The notes beneath the pieces were generated by a model, which was not told where the DNA came from, searched no databases, and was given only the letters and a program-made list of their open reading frames with translations. Made by a program: the position numbers and the translations under genes. This document shows positions 19,007 through 31,313 of a stretch of DNA of 64,000 bases, piece after piece. The DNA is from Vogesella indigofera (lineage in GTDB: Bacteria; Pseudomonadota; Gammaproteobacteria; Burkholderiales; Chromobacteriaceae), in assembly GCF_028548395.1 (NCBI RefSeq), contig NZ_JAQQLA010000010.1, positions 50,813-114,812 of the forward strand, read 5' to 3'. Each line of letters opens with the position of its first letter. The stretch's first letter is position 1.

Positions 19007-20386
19007 ATGAGCGCAGTACGGATGGAACGGGACAGCATGGGCGAGTTGGCGGTGCCGGCCGACGCCCTCTACGGCGCGCAGACCCAGCGCGCGGTGCAGA
19101 ATTTTCCGGTCAGCGGCCAGCGCCTGCCGGAAGAATTCATCCGCGCGCTGCTGCTGGCCAAGCTGGCGGCGGCGCGCGCCAATGTCGCGCTGGGGCAGCT
19201 GACGGCGGCGCAGGGCGACGCCATCGCCGCTGCCTGCCGCCAGCTGCTGGACGACGCGGCGCTGATGACGCACTTTCCGCTAGACGTGTACCAGACCGGC
19301 TCCGGCACCAGCAGCAACATGAACGCCAACGAGGTGATCGCCACCCTCGCCAGCCGCGCGCTGGGCAGCGCGGTAAGCGCCAACGACCACGTCAACTGCG
19401 CGCAGAGCAGCAACGACACCATCCCCAGCGCCATCCACATCGCGGCGGCGCTGGCGCTGCGCGAGCAGCTGCTGCCGGCCTTGCAGCACCTGCAGCAGAC
19501 CACGCAGGCCAAGGCACTGCAGGTCGACCACCACATCAAGACCGGCCGTACCCACCTGATGGACGCGATGCCGGTGCGCCTGGGCCAGAGCCTGAACGGC
19601 TGGGCGCAGCAGATTGCGGCCAACGTTGGCCACCTGCAGCAGCTGCGGCCCAGCCTGCTGCAGCTGGCGCAGGGCGGCACCGCGGTCGGCACCGGCATCA
19701 ACGCCGATCCGCGCTTCGCAGCCCGTTTCTGCCAGGAGCTGCAGGCGCTGACCGGGCTGGCGTTCGTGCCGGCGCCGGACTATTTCGCGGCGATGGGGGC
19801 GCAGGACACCGCGGTGGCGCTGTCCGGCCAGCTGCGCACCACCGCGGTGTCGCTGATGAAGATCGCCAACGACCTGCGCTGGATGAATTCCGGGCCGCTG
19901 GCCGGGCTGGGCGAGATCGAGCTGGAGGCGCTGCAGCCTGGCTCGTCCATCATGCCGGGCAAGGTCAACCCGGTGATCCCGGAGGCGACCTGCATGGTGG
20001 CGGCGCAGGTGATAGGGCTGGATGCGGCGATTGCAGTGGCAGGGCAGTCCGGCAATTTCGAGCTCAACGTGATGCTGCCGCTGATCGCCAGCAACCTGCT
20101 GGGCAGCATCGCGCTGCTGGCCAATGTGTCGCGGCTGCTGGCGGACAAGGCTATCGCCGGTTTCAGCGTCAACGAGGCGCGGCTGCAGCAGGCGCTGGCG
20201 CGCAACCCGATCCTGGTCACCGCGCTGAATCCGGTGATCGGCTACGCCCGCGCCGCCGAGATCGCCAAGCAGGCCTACCGCGAGGGCCGCGCCATCATCG
20301 ATGTCGCCGCCGAGCAGACCGGCATCGACCGCGACGAGCTGGCGCGGTTGCTGGACCCGGCCAAGCTGACCCACGGCGGGCTGTGA
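19007..20386 (+). CDS. fumC: Class II fumarase
   Basis: FumC interconverts fumarate and malate in the TCA cycle without an iron-sulfur cluster. The 459-residue product is full length. It shows GSGTSSNMNANEV, the NDHVN and SSNDTIPSA active-site regions, TGRTHLMDA, and the superfamily signature GSSIMPGKVNP with the catalytic serine. The start at 19007 follows GGCAGGAGA; an in-frame extension back to 18872 runs through the upstream terminator and is rejected. The gene stands alone. A copy of the 10-mer repeat lies inside it (19615) and one straight after its stop (20390). Confidence 0.96.
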   Translation: MSAVRMERDSMGELAVPADALYGAQTQRAVQNFPVSGQRLPEEFIRALLLAKLAAARANVALGQLTAAQGDAIAAACRQLLDDAALMTHFPLDVYQTGSGTSSNMNANEVIATLASRALGSAVSANDHVNCAQSSNDTIPSAIHIAAALALREQLLPALQHLQQTTQAKALQVDHHIKTGRTHLMDAMPVRLGQSLNGWAQQIAANVGHLQQLRPSLLQLAQGGTAVGTGINADPRFAARFCQELQALTGLAFVPAPDYFAAMGAQDTAVALSGQLRTTAVSLMKIANDLRWMNSGPLAGLGEIELEALQPGSSIMPGKVNPVIPEATCMVAAQVIGLDAAIAVAGQSGNFELNVMLPLIASNLLGSIALLANVSRLLADKAIAGFSVNEARLQQALARNPILVTALNPVIGYARAAEIAKQAYREGRAIIDVAAEQTGIDRDELARLLDPAKLTHGGL

Positions 20387-20512
20387 CCTTGCGGCCAACC
20401 CTGGCCGCCGTCGCACCGGCTGCGCGCCGGCGTGCGCTAGTCAAGCACGCGCCAGCAACGCGCAGGCACCGCCGCCTTGTCGCGCACGGATTTGCGAGGT
20501 GAGGACCACCGC

Positions 20513-21955
20513 CTAGCGCCCGCTGGCCGGCGTGCCGTCGGTGGCGGGGGCGCTGTCGGCGAGGCGGTCGAACAGCGCCAGCAGCGCGTCGCTGTGCCGT
20601 TCCAGCTCGCGCATGTCGGCGACGATGCGTGTCTCTTCCAGCGCGCCGCCGGTGGCCACGGCGCTGATGGCGCTGCTGCCGTGGCGGCGGATCTGCTCTG
20701 CCAGCCGCTGCAGCTCGGCCTGCTGCGTGCCGCTGTCCAGCGCAGCGAGGTCCAGGCCGTCGTGGTGCTCGCCCAGCGGCTTGCCTTCCTCCAGCGCGTT
20801 GTAGGCCTGCTGCTTGTACATCACGTGGCCGATCTTCTGCAGCGACAGGTGCGACTTGTTGCGCACGCTGAGCACCTGCGCCAGTACCTGGTCGGACTGG
20901 CCGGCGAGGCTGGCGAAGCGCTGGCGGAACGACTCCACCGATTCCTTGACGTGGCCGGCGACACTGCCGGCCTCGCCGGCGCGCGCCTGCATGTGGCCGA
21001 TGCGGCTGGAGAGGGTGGCGAGGATGTGCTGCACGCGGTTGGCGGTGTCCTTGCTGCGTTCGGCCAGCTTGCGCACCTCGTCGGCGACCACGGCAAAGCC
21101 GCGCCCGGTCTCGCCGGCGCGCGCCGCCTCGATCGCCGCGTTCAGCGCCAGCAGGTTGGTCTGGTCGGCGATGTCGGAGATCGCCGCCAGCGAGCTTTCG
21201 ATGCCCTGCCATTCGCCGGCCAGCGCGCTGCTGGCCTCGTTCATGCTGCCGACGCTGCCGACGATGGTGTCCAGCTGGGTGGACAGCTGCTCCGCGCTGT
21301 GCAGGCTGTCGCGCGCGCCGCTGGCGGTATCGCGGGTGATGCGGCCAACGTCGGCCATCGCCGCGCTGATGGCGCCGAGATCCTGCTGGCTGCTGGCGAG
21401 GTTGCTGCGCAGGTGCGGGTTGCTCAGTGCCGCCAGCTGCGACGACAGCCGGTTGCGGCGCACGAAGCTGTCGTTGTCCTGCATCGCCTGGATGGCGGTG
21501 TCCATCGCCTGCAGCGAGCTGGCCAGCACCCCGGGCAGGCCCTTGCTCAGCGGGCGGCGGCTGTAGTCGCCGGCGCTGACGCGGGCAAAGCAGGTGTTGA
21601 CCTCCTTGAAGTAGGTCTCGATCTGGTCGAGGAAGTCGTTCAGCTCCCACGCCACCAGCCCGACCTCTCCGAGGTTGCGGGTGTCGGTGGCGCGATGGTG
21701 CAGCTCGCCCTTGCAGGCGAGGCCCAGCTGCAGGTGCAGTGTGTCCAGCAGGCGGAAGATGCGGCCGCAGCTGAGCCACAGGTACAGCGCCAGGCCAAGG
21801 CCGCTGAGCACCAGCAGCGCACCCAGCGCCAGGTGCAGCGTATCGTCGAGGAAGAAGCCGCTGGCCACGTAGCCGAGGGTCAGCAGGTTGGAGGCGAGCA
21901 GCCAGTAGCCCATCTGTGTGCGCAACAGTGGCGGCCATTTGCGGCGTTGTTTCAT
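20513..21955 (-). CDS. Methyl-accepting chemotaxis protein with a degenerate C-terminal CZB-like segment
   Basis: The 480-residue protein has two transmembrane helices within the first 70 residues and almost no periplasmic part, followed by a HAMP-like region. A canonical chemoreceptor signalling hairpin follows with [20 protein letters not shown], the CheA/CheW-binding tip. The last 130 residues ([14 protein letters not shown] then [14 protein letters not shown]) align by eye with the zinc-binding CZB domain, but Gly replaces the zinc-ligand Cys. The ATG at 21955 overlaps the stop of the upstream PAS gene (ATGA), so the two are translationally coupled. I infer that the pair acts as a split Aer-type energy-taxis receptor. 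Confidence 0.88.
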   Translation of the reverse strand: MKQRRKWPPLLRTQMGYWLLASNLLTLGYVASGFFLDDTLHLALGALLVLSGLGLALYLWLSCGRIFRLLDTLHLQLGLACKGELHHRATDTRNLGEVGLVAWELNDFLDQIETYFKEVNTCFARVSAGDYSRRPLSKGLPGVLASSLQAMDTAIQAMQDNDSFVRRNRLSSQLAALSNPHLRSNLASSQQDLGAISAAMADVGRITRDTASGARDSLHSAEQLSTQLDTIVGSVGSMNEASSALAGEWQGIESSLAAISDIADQTNLLALNAAIEAARAGETGRGFAVVADEVRKLAERSKDTANRVQHILATLSSRIGHMQARAGEAGSVAGHVKESVESFRQRFASLAGQSDQVLAQVLSVRNKSHLSLQKIGHVMYKQQAYNALEEGKPLGEHHDGLDLAALDSGTQQAELQRLAEQIRRHGSSAISAVATGGALEETRIVADMRELERHSDALLALFDRLADSAPATDGTPASGR

Positions 21956-22494
21956 GTCGCGGCTCCCGGTTGTTCCAGCGCCAGCACGAACTGCTGGTAG
22001 CTGACTTGTTTGGCGGCCAGTTGCGCCAGCAGCCACTGCATCGACGCGTCCGGCGCCGCCGCCTTGCCGGCCTGTGCCTCAATGGTGCACATCTGCTGGT
22101 ACAGCGGGCTGACTGCGGCGATGCCGGCGCGCGTCGGCTGACGCCGTACCGAGTAGTAGCCGGCCAGCGTGCGCTGCGCGGTGTAGTCGGGGGTGATGTT
22201 GGCGAACACCCAGTAGTAGTCGCCCTGCGCGGTGTAGTTTTTCACCAGGCCGAAGAATTCCTGCCCCGCCTGCAGCGTCTGCCACAGCAGGCGGTATACG
22301 CCGCGTGGCATGTCGGGGTGGCGGATCAGGTTGTGCGGCTTGCCCAGCAGCTCGTGCTCGGCGTAACCGGCGATGCGCATGAAGGTGCGGTTGGCGTAGC
22401 TGATGTGGCCGGAAGGATCGGTCTTGGTAATGATCAGGTCGTCGGGGGCCAGCTGGATTTCTCGTCCGCCGGATAGACGGGAGGATGGGCTCAT
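21952..22494 (-). CDS. Aer-like PAS sensor protein
   Basis: The 180-residue soluble protein consists of one PAS domain (about residues 15-130). Its [15 protein letters not shown] and [19 protein letters not shown] closely match the FAD-binding PAS domain of the Aer energy-taxis receptor. It lacks transmembrane and signalling regions, which the coupled downstream gene supplies. The ATG at 22494 has AGAGG 7 bases upstream; an earlier in-frame start at 22608 adds a low-complexity stretch and is not preferred. Likely function: redox or oxygen sensing that feeds chemotaxis. Confidence 0.85.
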   Translation of the reverse strand: MSPSSRLSGGREIQLAPDDLIITKTDPSGHISYANRTFMRIAGYAEHELLGKPHNLIRHPDMPRGVYRLLWQTLQAGQEFFGLVKNYTAQGDYYWVFANITPDYTAQRTLAGYYSVRRQPTRAGIAAVSPLYQQMCTIEAQAGKAAAPDASMQWLLAQLAAKQVSYQQFVLALEQPGAAT

Positions 22495-22749
22495 GGTGCG
22501 CCTCTTGCAAAATGGGTAGCCGCCACTATACGGCGCCACCGGTAGCGGCAAGTGGCCAGCGGGCGGCCGCTTGTCCTGCGTCAACTTTGCCGCTTGTTTG
22601 CTTGGCATAGTTGCAACAGTCTGTTTCTTATTATGACAATATCGTTAAAAATCAAGGCCATGCCGTGGCGAGAACAGGCTTTTCGGCATTTGCCCCTTGT
22701 GCTGCCGCGATGCGAAAGGCATTGTTGGCAGCCCGACCGGTAGACCGCC

Positions 22750-23622
22750 ATGAACCTGACCTCGCACCAGCTGAAACTGCTCGCCGCCTTCCTTGCCCTG
22801 TACCTGATCTGGGGCTCGACCTACTTTGCCATCCACATCGCCGTGACGTCGTGGCCGCCGTTCCTGATGGCCGGGGTGCGCTTCGTGCTGGCCGGCACGC
22901 TGATGTACGGCTACCTGCGCTGGCGCGGTGCGGCCAATCCCACGCTGGCGGAGCTGAAGGGCGCCACCCTGCTGGGTATCCTGATGCCGGCCATCGGCAA
23001 CGGCTTCGTGACCCTGGCGCAGAAAGAGGTGTCCTCCGGCGTGGCGGCGCTGGTGGTGGCCACCGTGCCGCTGTTCGCCATCCTGTTCGCGCGCCTGTTC
23101 GGCCACATCCCGCGCAAGATGGAGCTGGCCGGCGTGCTGCTGGGCATCGTCGGCATCGTGGTGCTGAACATGGGCAGCAACCTGCAGGCGTCGCCGGCGG
23201 GGGCCGCGGCGCTGCTGTTCGCCTCCGCCGGCTGGGCGCTGGGCTCGGCGTGGAGCAAGCATCTGACCCAGCCCAAGGGGCTGATGTCCAGCGCGATGAT
23301 GATGCTCACCGGCGGCATCGCGCTGCTGCTGGGCAGTTTCGCCAGTGGCGAGCAGCTGCTGGCGCTGCCGCCGCTGTCCGGCTGGCTGGCGATGCTGTAC
23401 CTGGCCGTTTTCGGCTCGCTGATCGCCTACACCGCCTACATGTTCCTGCTGCAGCACGTCAGCGCCGCCGCCGCCACCAGCTATGCCTATGTCAATCCGG
23501 TTATCGCGGTGCTGCTGGGAGTGGGGCTGCTGGGCGAGCACATCGGCGTGGCCGAGCTGCTGTCGATGACCATCATCCTGGCCGGGGTGCTGCTGATCGG
23601 CTGGAAGAAGTCGCCGCGCTAG
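22750..23622 (+). CDS. yedA: YedA-like EamA-family exporter
   Basis: The 290-residue protein has ten predicted transmembrane helices in two EamA repeats. The opening ALYLIWGSTYFAI, the motif SWPPFLMAGVRF and the C-terminal ATSYAYVNPVIAVLLG are characteristic of the YedA subgroup of drug/metabolite exporters. The substrate is uncertain. The gene is divergent from the chemoreceptor pair. It is followed by a REP-like palindrome and a terminator. Confidence 0.83.
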   Translation: MNLTSHQLKLLAAFLALYLIWGSTYFAIHIAVTSWPPFLMAGVRFVLAGTLMYGYLRWRGAANPTLAELKGATLLGILMPAIGNGFVTLAQKEVSSGVAALVVATVPLFAILFARLFGHIPRKMELAGVLLGIVGIVVLNMGSNLQASPAGAAALLFASAGWALGSAWSKHLTQPKGLMSSAMMMLTGGIALLLGSFASGEQLLALPPLSGWLAMLYLAVFGSLIAYTAYMFLLQHVSAAAATSYAYVNPVIAVLLGVGLLGEHIGVAELLSMTIILAGVLLIGWKKSPR

Positions 23623-23625
23623 CTC

Positions 23626-23659
23626 GTATTCCCGGATGCGCTGCGCTTGTCCGGGCTAC
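23626..23659. repeat. REP-like palindromic element
   Basis: GTA at 23626-23628 and TAC at 23657-23659 flank an imperfect hairpin with arms CCCGGA (23631-23636) and TCCGGG (23650-23655) and a core TGCGCTGCGCTT. This layout, including the GGATGCG start, resembles enterobacterial REP/PU elements. It is the only copy I see in the window. Confidence 0.5.
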
Positions 23660-23666
23660 CTATCGA

Positions 23667-23688
23667 ACCGCCCTCACGGGCGGTTTTT
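23667..23688 (+). terminator. Terminator after yedA
   Basis: Stem ACCGCCC / GGGCGGT with a TCAC loop and a T run. It opens the 384-base gene-free stretch 23623-24006, which otherwise holds the REP-like element, a palindromic pair of the 10-mer repeat (23700-23719) and the nag control region. Confidence 0.85.
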
Positions 23689-23764
23689 GTTTGCTGGCGT
23701 GCGGCCAAGGTTGGCCGCAAACACTTCCCTCACTCCCCCGGTGTTGCATTTTTGATACCTGCTT

Positions 23765-23927
23765 AATACCAGTTGCGCCGCTTCCCCGACTCCCCGCAGC
23801 GCCAGCACTGGCGCGGCCCGGCATTTTCCGGTGCCGATTCCCGCTGAAAATGCTGCATCGCAGCGTTGCCAATATCGGTAACTGGTCTACAACTGGTATT
23901 GACGTGGTTGGGTGGTGGTATTAATTT
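23765..23927 (+). promoter_or_regulatory. Promoter and operators of the GlcNAc (nag) regulon
   Basis: AATACCAGTTG at 23765-23775 is the exact reverse complement of CAACTGGTATT at 23890-23900. A further ACTGGTCTAC half-site lies at 23881-23890, so AACTGGT occurs twice in tandem 11 bases apart. ACTGGT-type sites are known for GntR/HutC repressors of amino-sugar genes (DasR, NagR/NagQ). The downstream copy overlaps a -35-like TTGACG (23899-23904), with an A/T-rich -10 region TATTAATTT at 23919-23927. Repression by the adjacent GntR protein, possibly with looping between the two sites, is inferred. Confidence 0.65.
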
Positions 23928-24006
23928 TGCGACAACTGAGCGGCTGGGACGGCAGGCGGCCAACACGTAAACTGATGCCTTTCCAAGACCACTTGAGGAT
24001 TTCGCC

Positions 24007-24737
24007 ATGGATGAACGCTGGCAGGCACTGAAACCGGACGAGGCGCAGAGCACGCCGCTGTACCTGCAGTTCGCCCGCAAGCTGGCCGAGGCCATCAACG
24101 CCGGCTGGTGGCAGGCCGACGAGGCGCTGCCGTCGGAACGCACCTTCTCCGACGAGTTGGGCATCTCGCGCGTTACCGCCCGCAAGGCGCTGGACGTGCT
24201 GCTGGAGCAGGGGCTGATTCGCCGCCGGCATGGCTCCGGCACCTTCATCACCCCGCGGCTGGAGCAACCGCTGTCGCGGCTGACCAGCTTCACCGAGATG
24301 CTGAAGCAGAAGGGGTTTGAACCGTCGTCGGTATGGCTGGAGCGCAGCATCGCCACGCCGACGCACGACGAGGTGATCAAGCTGGGGCTGTCGCCCACCG
24401 CGCAGGTGGTGCGGCTCAAGCGCCAGCGGCTGGCAGACGGCGTGGTGATGGCCATCGAGCAGAGCACGCTGCCGCTGGCCTACCTGCCGGACCCGCAGGC
24501 GATAGGCAGCTCGCTGTATGCCTGGCTGGATGCCGCCGGCCACCCGGTGGTGCGCGCGCTGCAGCACATCCGCGCGGTAAACGCAGGGCCGGATATCGCC
24601 GCCAGCGCCGGCATCAAGCAGGGCGAGGCGATGCTGTTGATGACGCGTATCGGCTACACCGCCGACAACGTGGCGATAGAACTGACCGACACCTGGTGTC
24701 GCAACGATTACTACGACTTTGTGGCAGAGCTGAGACG

Positions 24738-24741
<4 letters not shown>
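24007..24741 (+). CDS. nagR: GntR/HutC-family repressor of GlcNAc use
   Basis: The 244-residue regulator has an N-terminal winged helix (about residues 15-80, with LPSERTFSDELGISRVTARKAL as recognition region) and a C-terminal UTRA ligand-binding domain. UTRA domains of this branch bind GlcNAc-6-phosphate or glucosamine-6-phosphate. Its position as first gene before nagA, overlapping it by ATGA, and the ACTGGT operators upstream indicate local autoregulation of the nag operon. The family is sometimes called NagQ in proteobacteria. Confidence 0.88.
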
Positions 24742-25845
<1,104 letters not shown>

Positions 25846-25862
<17 letters not shown>

Positions 25863-26865
25863 TGAAGCCCTGTTTGCCGCCGAGGCGGTCGCCGCCCAGC
25901 ACATGTACGCCGACGAAGGGCTGGCGCTGCTGGGGCGCGAACTGGCCAAGGCGCCGCCACAGCTGGCGCTGACCGTGGCCCGTGGCAGCTCGGACCATGC
26001 GGCCAACTATTTCGCCTACCTGGCGATGCAGCGCACCGGCACCCCGGTGGTGTCGCTGCCGATGTCGCTGATCACCCTGCACCACGCGCCGCTGGCGGTG
26101 CGCGGGCAGCTGGCGGTGGCGCTGTCGCAGTCCGGCCGCAGCCCGGACCTGGTGGACACCATGGCGGCGCTGTCGCAAGCCGGCGCCCGCACCGTGGCGC
26201 TGGTGAACCAGCCGGATTCGCCGCTGGCCGCCGCCTGCGAGTGGTCGCTGCCCTTGTGCGCCGGCGCCGAGAAGAGCGTGGCCGCCACCAAGAGCTATAT
26301 CGCCTCGCTGTCCGCCGTTGCCCGCTTGGTGGCGCACTGGCAGCGCGACGAAGCGCTGCTGGCGGCGCTGGAAACTCTGCCGCAGGCGCTGCAGGAGGCC
26401 ACCCGCCAGGACTGGACGCCGGCCATCGAGGTACTGCAGAGCGCCGAACGCATCATGGTGGTTGGCCGCGGGCTGGGCTTTGCCGTGGCGCTGGAGGCGG
26501 CGCTGAAATTCAAGGAAACCTGCGCCATCCAGGCGGAGGCGTTCTCCGGCGCCGAGATCAAGCACGGCCCGATGGCACTGATCGACGACGGCTACCCTCT
26601 GCTGATCTTCGCGCCGCGCGGCCCGGAACAGGCCGGCCTGATCGCGCTGGCCGACGAGATGCGCCGCCGCGGCGCCCGCGTGCTGCTGGCCGCACCGGCC
26701 GATGTCGCCAGCCGCGACCTGAGCCTGGCGGTGGCTGGTGACGAGGCGCTGGACCCGCTGCTGGCGATCCAGAGCTTCTACCTGATGGCGGCACGGCTGT
26801 CCGAGGCGCGCGGGCTGAACCCGGATGAGCCACGGCACCTGAACAAGGTGACCTGCACGCTGTAA
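25846..26865 (+). CDS. nagB: SIS-domain glucosamine-6-phosphate deaminase (NagB-II type)
   Basis: The 339-residue protein has two SIS sugar-isomerase domains (ARGSSDHAANYF and SQSGRSPDLVDT in the first, GRGLGFAVALEAALKFKE in the second), like the C-terminal half of GlmS but without the glutaminase. In nag operons lacking the classical NagB this form deaminates glucosamine-6-phosphate to fructose-6-phosphate. The TTG at 25846 is chosen as start because AAGGAGA (25834-25840) is ideally spaced for it and too far from the ATG at 25855. It overlaps nagA by 17 bases. Isomerase rather than deaminase activity is possible. Confidence 0.85.
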
Positions 26866-26877
26866 GGCGTCGCTGCC

Positions 26878-26894
26878 GGCGGCACCACGCCGCC
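26878..26894 (+). other. Intercistronic hairpin, nagB-nagF
   Basis: Stem GGCGGC / GCCGCC with a 5-base loop, without a T run, in the 120-base gap. It may stabilise or process the transcript rather than end it. Confidence 0.4.
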
Positions 26895-26985
26895 ACAATC
26901 CTCACAAGAACAACACACACAAGCACGACTGCGCGTACGGCTGGGGAAAGCCGCACCCGCAACACACAGAGAACGGAGGCATTCC

Positions 26986-29508
<2,523 letters not shown>

Positions 29509-29533
29509 GCCGCACACGCAGAACACAACACAG

Positions 29534-29555
29534 CGTGGCGGGCCTCGCCGCCACG
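29534..29555 (+). other. Intercistronic hairpin, nagF-nagE
   Basis: Perfect 8-base stem CGTGGCGG / CCGCCACG with a 6-base loop in the 79-base gap. It has no T tail and is possibly an mRNA-stabilising or processing element. Confidence 0.5.
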
Positions 29556-29587
29556 ACTGATTCATAAACGAGGCAGAGGAGAACACA

Positions 29588-31234
29588 GTGAATACTACGA
29601 GCAAATTTGCCGGTATCCAGCAGCTGGGTCGCGCACTGATGCTGCCGATCGCGGTGCTGCCGGTGGCCGGCCTGCTGTTGCGGCTGGGGCAGCCCGACCT
29701 GTTGAATATCGCGGTGATGGCGCAGGCCGGCGACGCCATCTTCGGCAACCTGGCGCTGCTGTTTGCCATCGGCGTGGCGGTCGGTTTTGCGCGGGACAAC
29801 AACGGCACCGCGGGCCTCGCCGGTGCCATCGGCTACCTGGTGCTGACCGCGGTGCTGAAGGTGATCGACGCCAAGATCAATATGGGCGTGCTGGCCGGCA
29901 TTACCGCCGGTATCAGCGCCGGCCTGCTGTACAACCGCTACAAGGACATCGCGCTGCCGTCCTATCTCGCCTTCTTCGGCGGCAAGCGCTTCGTGCCGAT
30001 CGCCACCGGCTTTGCCATGCTGCTGGCCGGCGTGGTGCTGGGCCAGGTGTGGCCGCCGGTGCAGCACGGCATCGACAGCGTCGGCCACTGGCTGATCAAC
30101 GCCGGCGAGATCGGGTTGTTCATCTACGGCGTGCTCAACCGCCTGCTGATCGTCACTGGCCTGCACCACATCCTCAATTCGCTGGTGTGGTTCGTGTTCG
30201 GCAGCTTCCCCGACCCGACGATTGCCGGCAAGGTGGCCACCGGCGACCTCAACCGCTTCTTCGCCGGTGATCCGGGCGCCGGGCAATTCATGGCCGGTTT
30301 CTTCCCGGTGATGATGTTCGGCCTGCCGGCGGCGTGCCTGGCGATGTACCGCGCCGCGCTGCCGGAAAACAAGGCTGCGGTCGGCGGCATCCTGCTGTCG
30401 ATGGCGCTGACCGCGATGCTCACCGGCGTTACCGAGCCGGTGGAGTTCGCCTTCATGTTCCTGGCGCCGCTGCTGTACGCGATCCACGCGGTGCTGACCG
30501 GGCTGTCGATGGCGCTGATGCACGCGCTGGACATCCGCCTCGGCTTCACCTTCTCCGCCGGCCTGTTCGACTACGCGCTGTCGGCGGGCAAGGGGCAGAA
30601 TCCGCTGCTGATGCTGCCGGTGGGCGTGGCCTACTTTGCCGTCTACTACGGCGTGTTCAGCTTTTTCATCCGCAAGTACAACCTGATGACGCTGGGGCGC
30701 GAGCCGGCCGGCAGCGCACCAATTGCGGCCAACGTTGGCCGCAAGGGCAGCGCGCGCGCCGCGGGCTTCGTCGCGGCGCTGGGTGGCGCTGGCAACCTGA
30801 AGTCGGTGGATGCCTGCACCACGCGCCTGCGCCTGCAGGTGGGCCGCAACGAGCTGGTGGACGAGGCGGCGCTGAAGTCGCTGGGATCGCGCGGGCTGAT
30901 CCGCCCGGCCCCCGGCAGCGTGCAGGTGGTGCTGGGGCCGGAGGCAGAAATCGTCGCCGACGAGATTCGCAGCGCGCTGGCGAGCGGCACGGTCACGGCT
31001 GAGGACATCGACCGTGCACAGTGGTTGGCGGCGCTGGGCGGTGCGGCCAACGTCAAGGCGGTGGCGCTGGTGGCCGGCAGCCGGTTGCGGGTGGAGCTGG
31101 CCGACGCCAGCCGCGTCGACAGCGCACAGCTGAGCGCGCTGGGCGCCGCCGGGGTGATGCCGCTGCCGGGCAACCTGCTGCACCTGGTGCTGGGTGCGGA
31201 CGCACCGCGTTACGCGGCCGCGCTGCAGGTGTAG
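29588..31234 (+). CDS. nagE: GlcNAc-specific PTS permease EIICB with a second, degenerate EIIB
   Basis: NagE transports and phosphorylates N-acetylglucosamine. EIIC (about residues 1-375) has some ten membrane helices, with GLHHILNSLVW and GVTEPVEFAFMF at the sugar site. EIIB follows with the phosphorylated Cys410 in DACTTRLRL. A second EIIB-like unit (about 478-548) repeats the pattern, but the equivalent stretch reads VALVAGSRLRV, without cysteine. The 548-residue length reflects this extra domain. The EIIC-EIIB linker is encoded by a perfect palindrome of the GTTGGCCGCA repeat. It starts with GTG at 29588 behind GAGGAG and ends at a bidirectional terminator. Confidence 0.92.
   Translation: MNTTSKFAGIQQLGRALMLPIAVLPVAGLLLRLGQPDLLNIAVMAQAGDAIFGNLALLFAIGVAVGFARDNNGTAGLAGAIGYLVLTAVLKVIDAKINMGVLAGITAGISAGLLYNRYKDIALPSYLAFFGGKRFVPIATGFAMLLAGVVLGQVWPPVQHGIDSVGHWLINAGEIGLFIYGVLNRLLIVTGLHHILNSLVWFVFGSFPDPTIAGKVATGDLNRFFAGDPGAGQFMAGFFPVMMFGLPAACLAMYRAALPENKAAVGGILLSMALTAMLTGVTEPVEFAFMFLAPLLYAIHAVLTGLSMALMHALDIRLGFTFSAGLFDYALSAGKGQNPLLMLPVGVAYFAVYYGVFSFFIRKYNLMTLGREPAGSAPIAANVGRKGSARAAGFVAALGGAGNLKSVDACTTRLRLQVGRNELVDEAALKSLGSRGLIRPAPGSVQVVLGPEAEIVADEIRSALASGTVTAEDIDRAQWLAALGGAANVKAVALVAGSRLRVELADASRVDSAQLSALGAAGVMPLPGNLLHLVLGADAPRYAAALQV
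30723..30744. repeat. Perfect palindrome of the 10-mer repeat inside nagE
   Basis: TGCGGCCAAC (30724-30733) abuts GTTGGCCGCA (30734-30743); one more base on each side also pairs. It encodes part of the hydrophilic linker (IAANVGRKG) between EIIC and EIIB. Confidence 0.85.
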
Positions 31235-31260
31235 CCGTCTGCCGCCCGCGTCGGGCAACA

Positions 31261-31301
31261 AAAAAAAAGCCGCCAGACCGTACGGTCTGGCGGCTTTTTT
31301 T
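31261..31301. terminator. Bidirectional terminator between nagE and the RDD gene
   Basis: A 26-base perfect palindrome (31269-31294, arms GCCGCCAGACCG) has eight A before and seven T after it, so it can end transcripts from both sides. Confidence 0.93.
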
Positions 31302-31313
31302 ATGGCGATCGGC

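Noticed and set aside
20477-22000. Plus-strand frame of 507 residues opposite the chemoreceptor
   Set aside because: No domains and shadow composition; the opposite strand has an unmistakable chemoreceptor tip.
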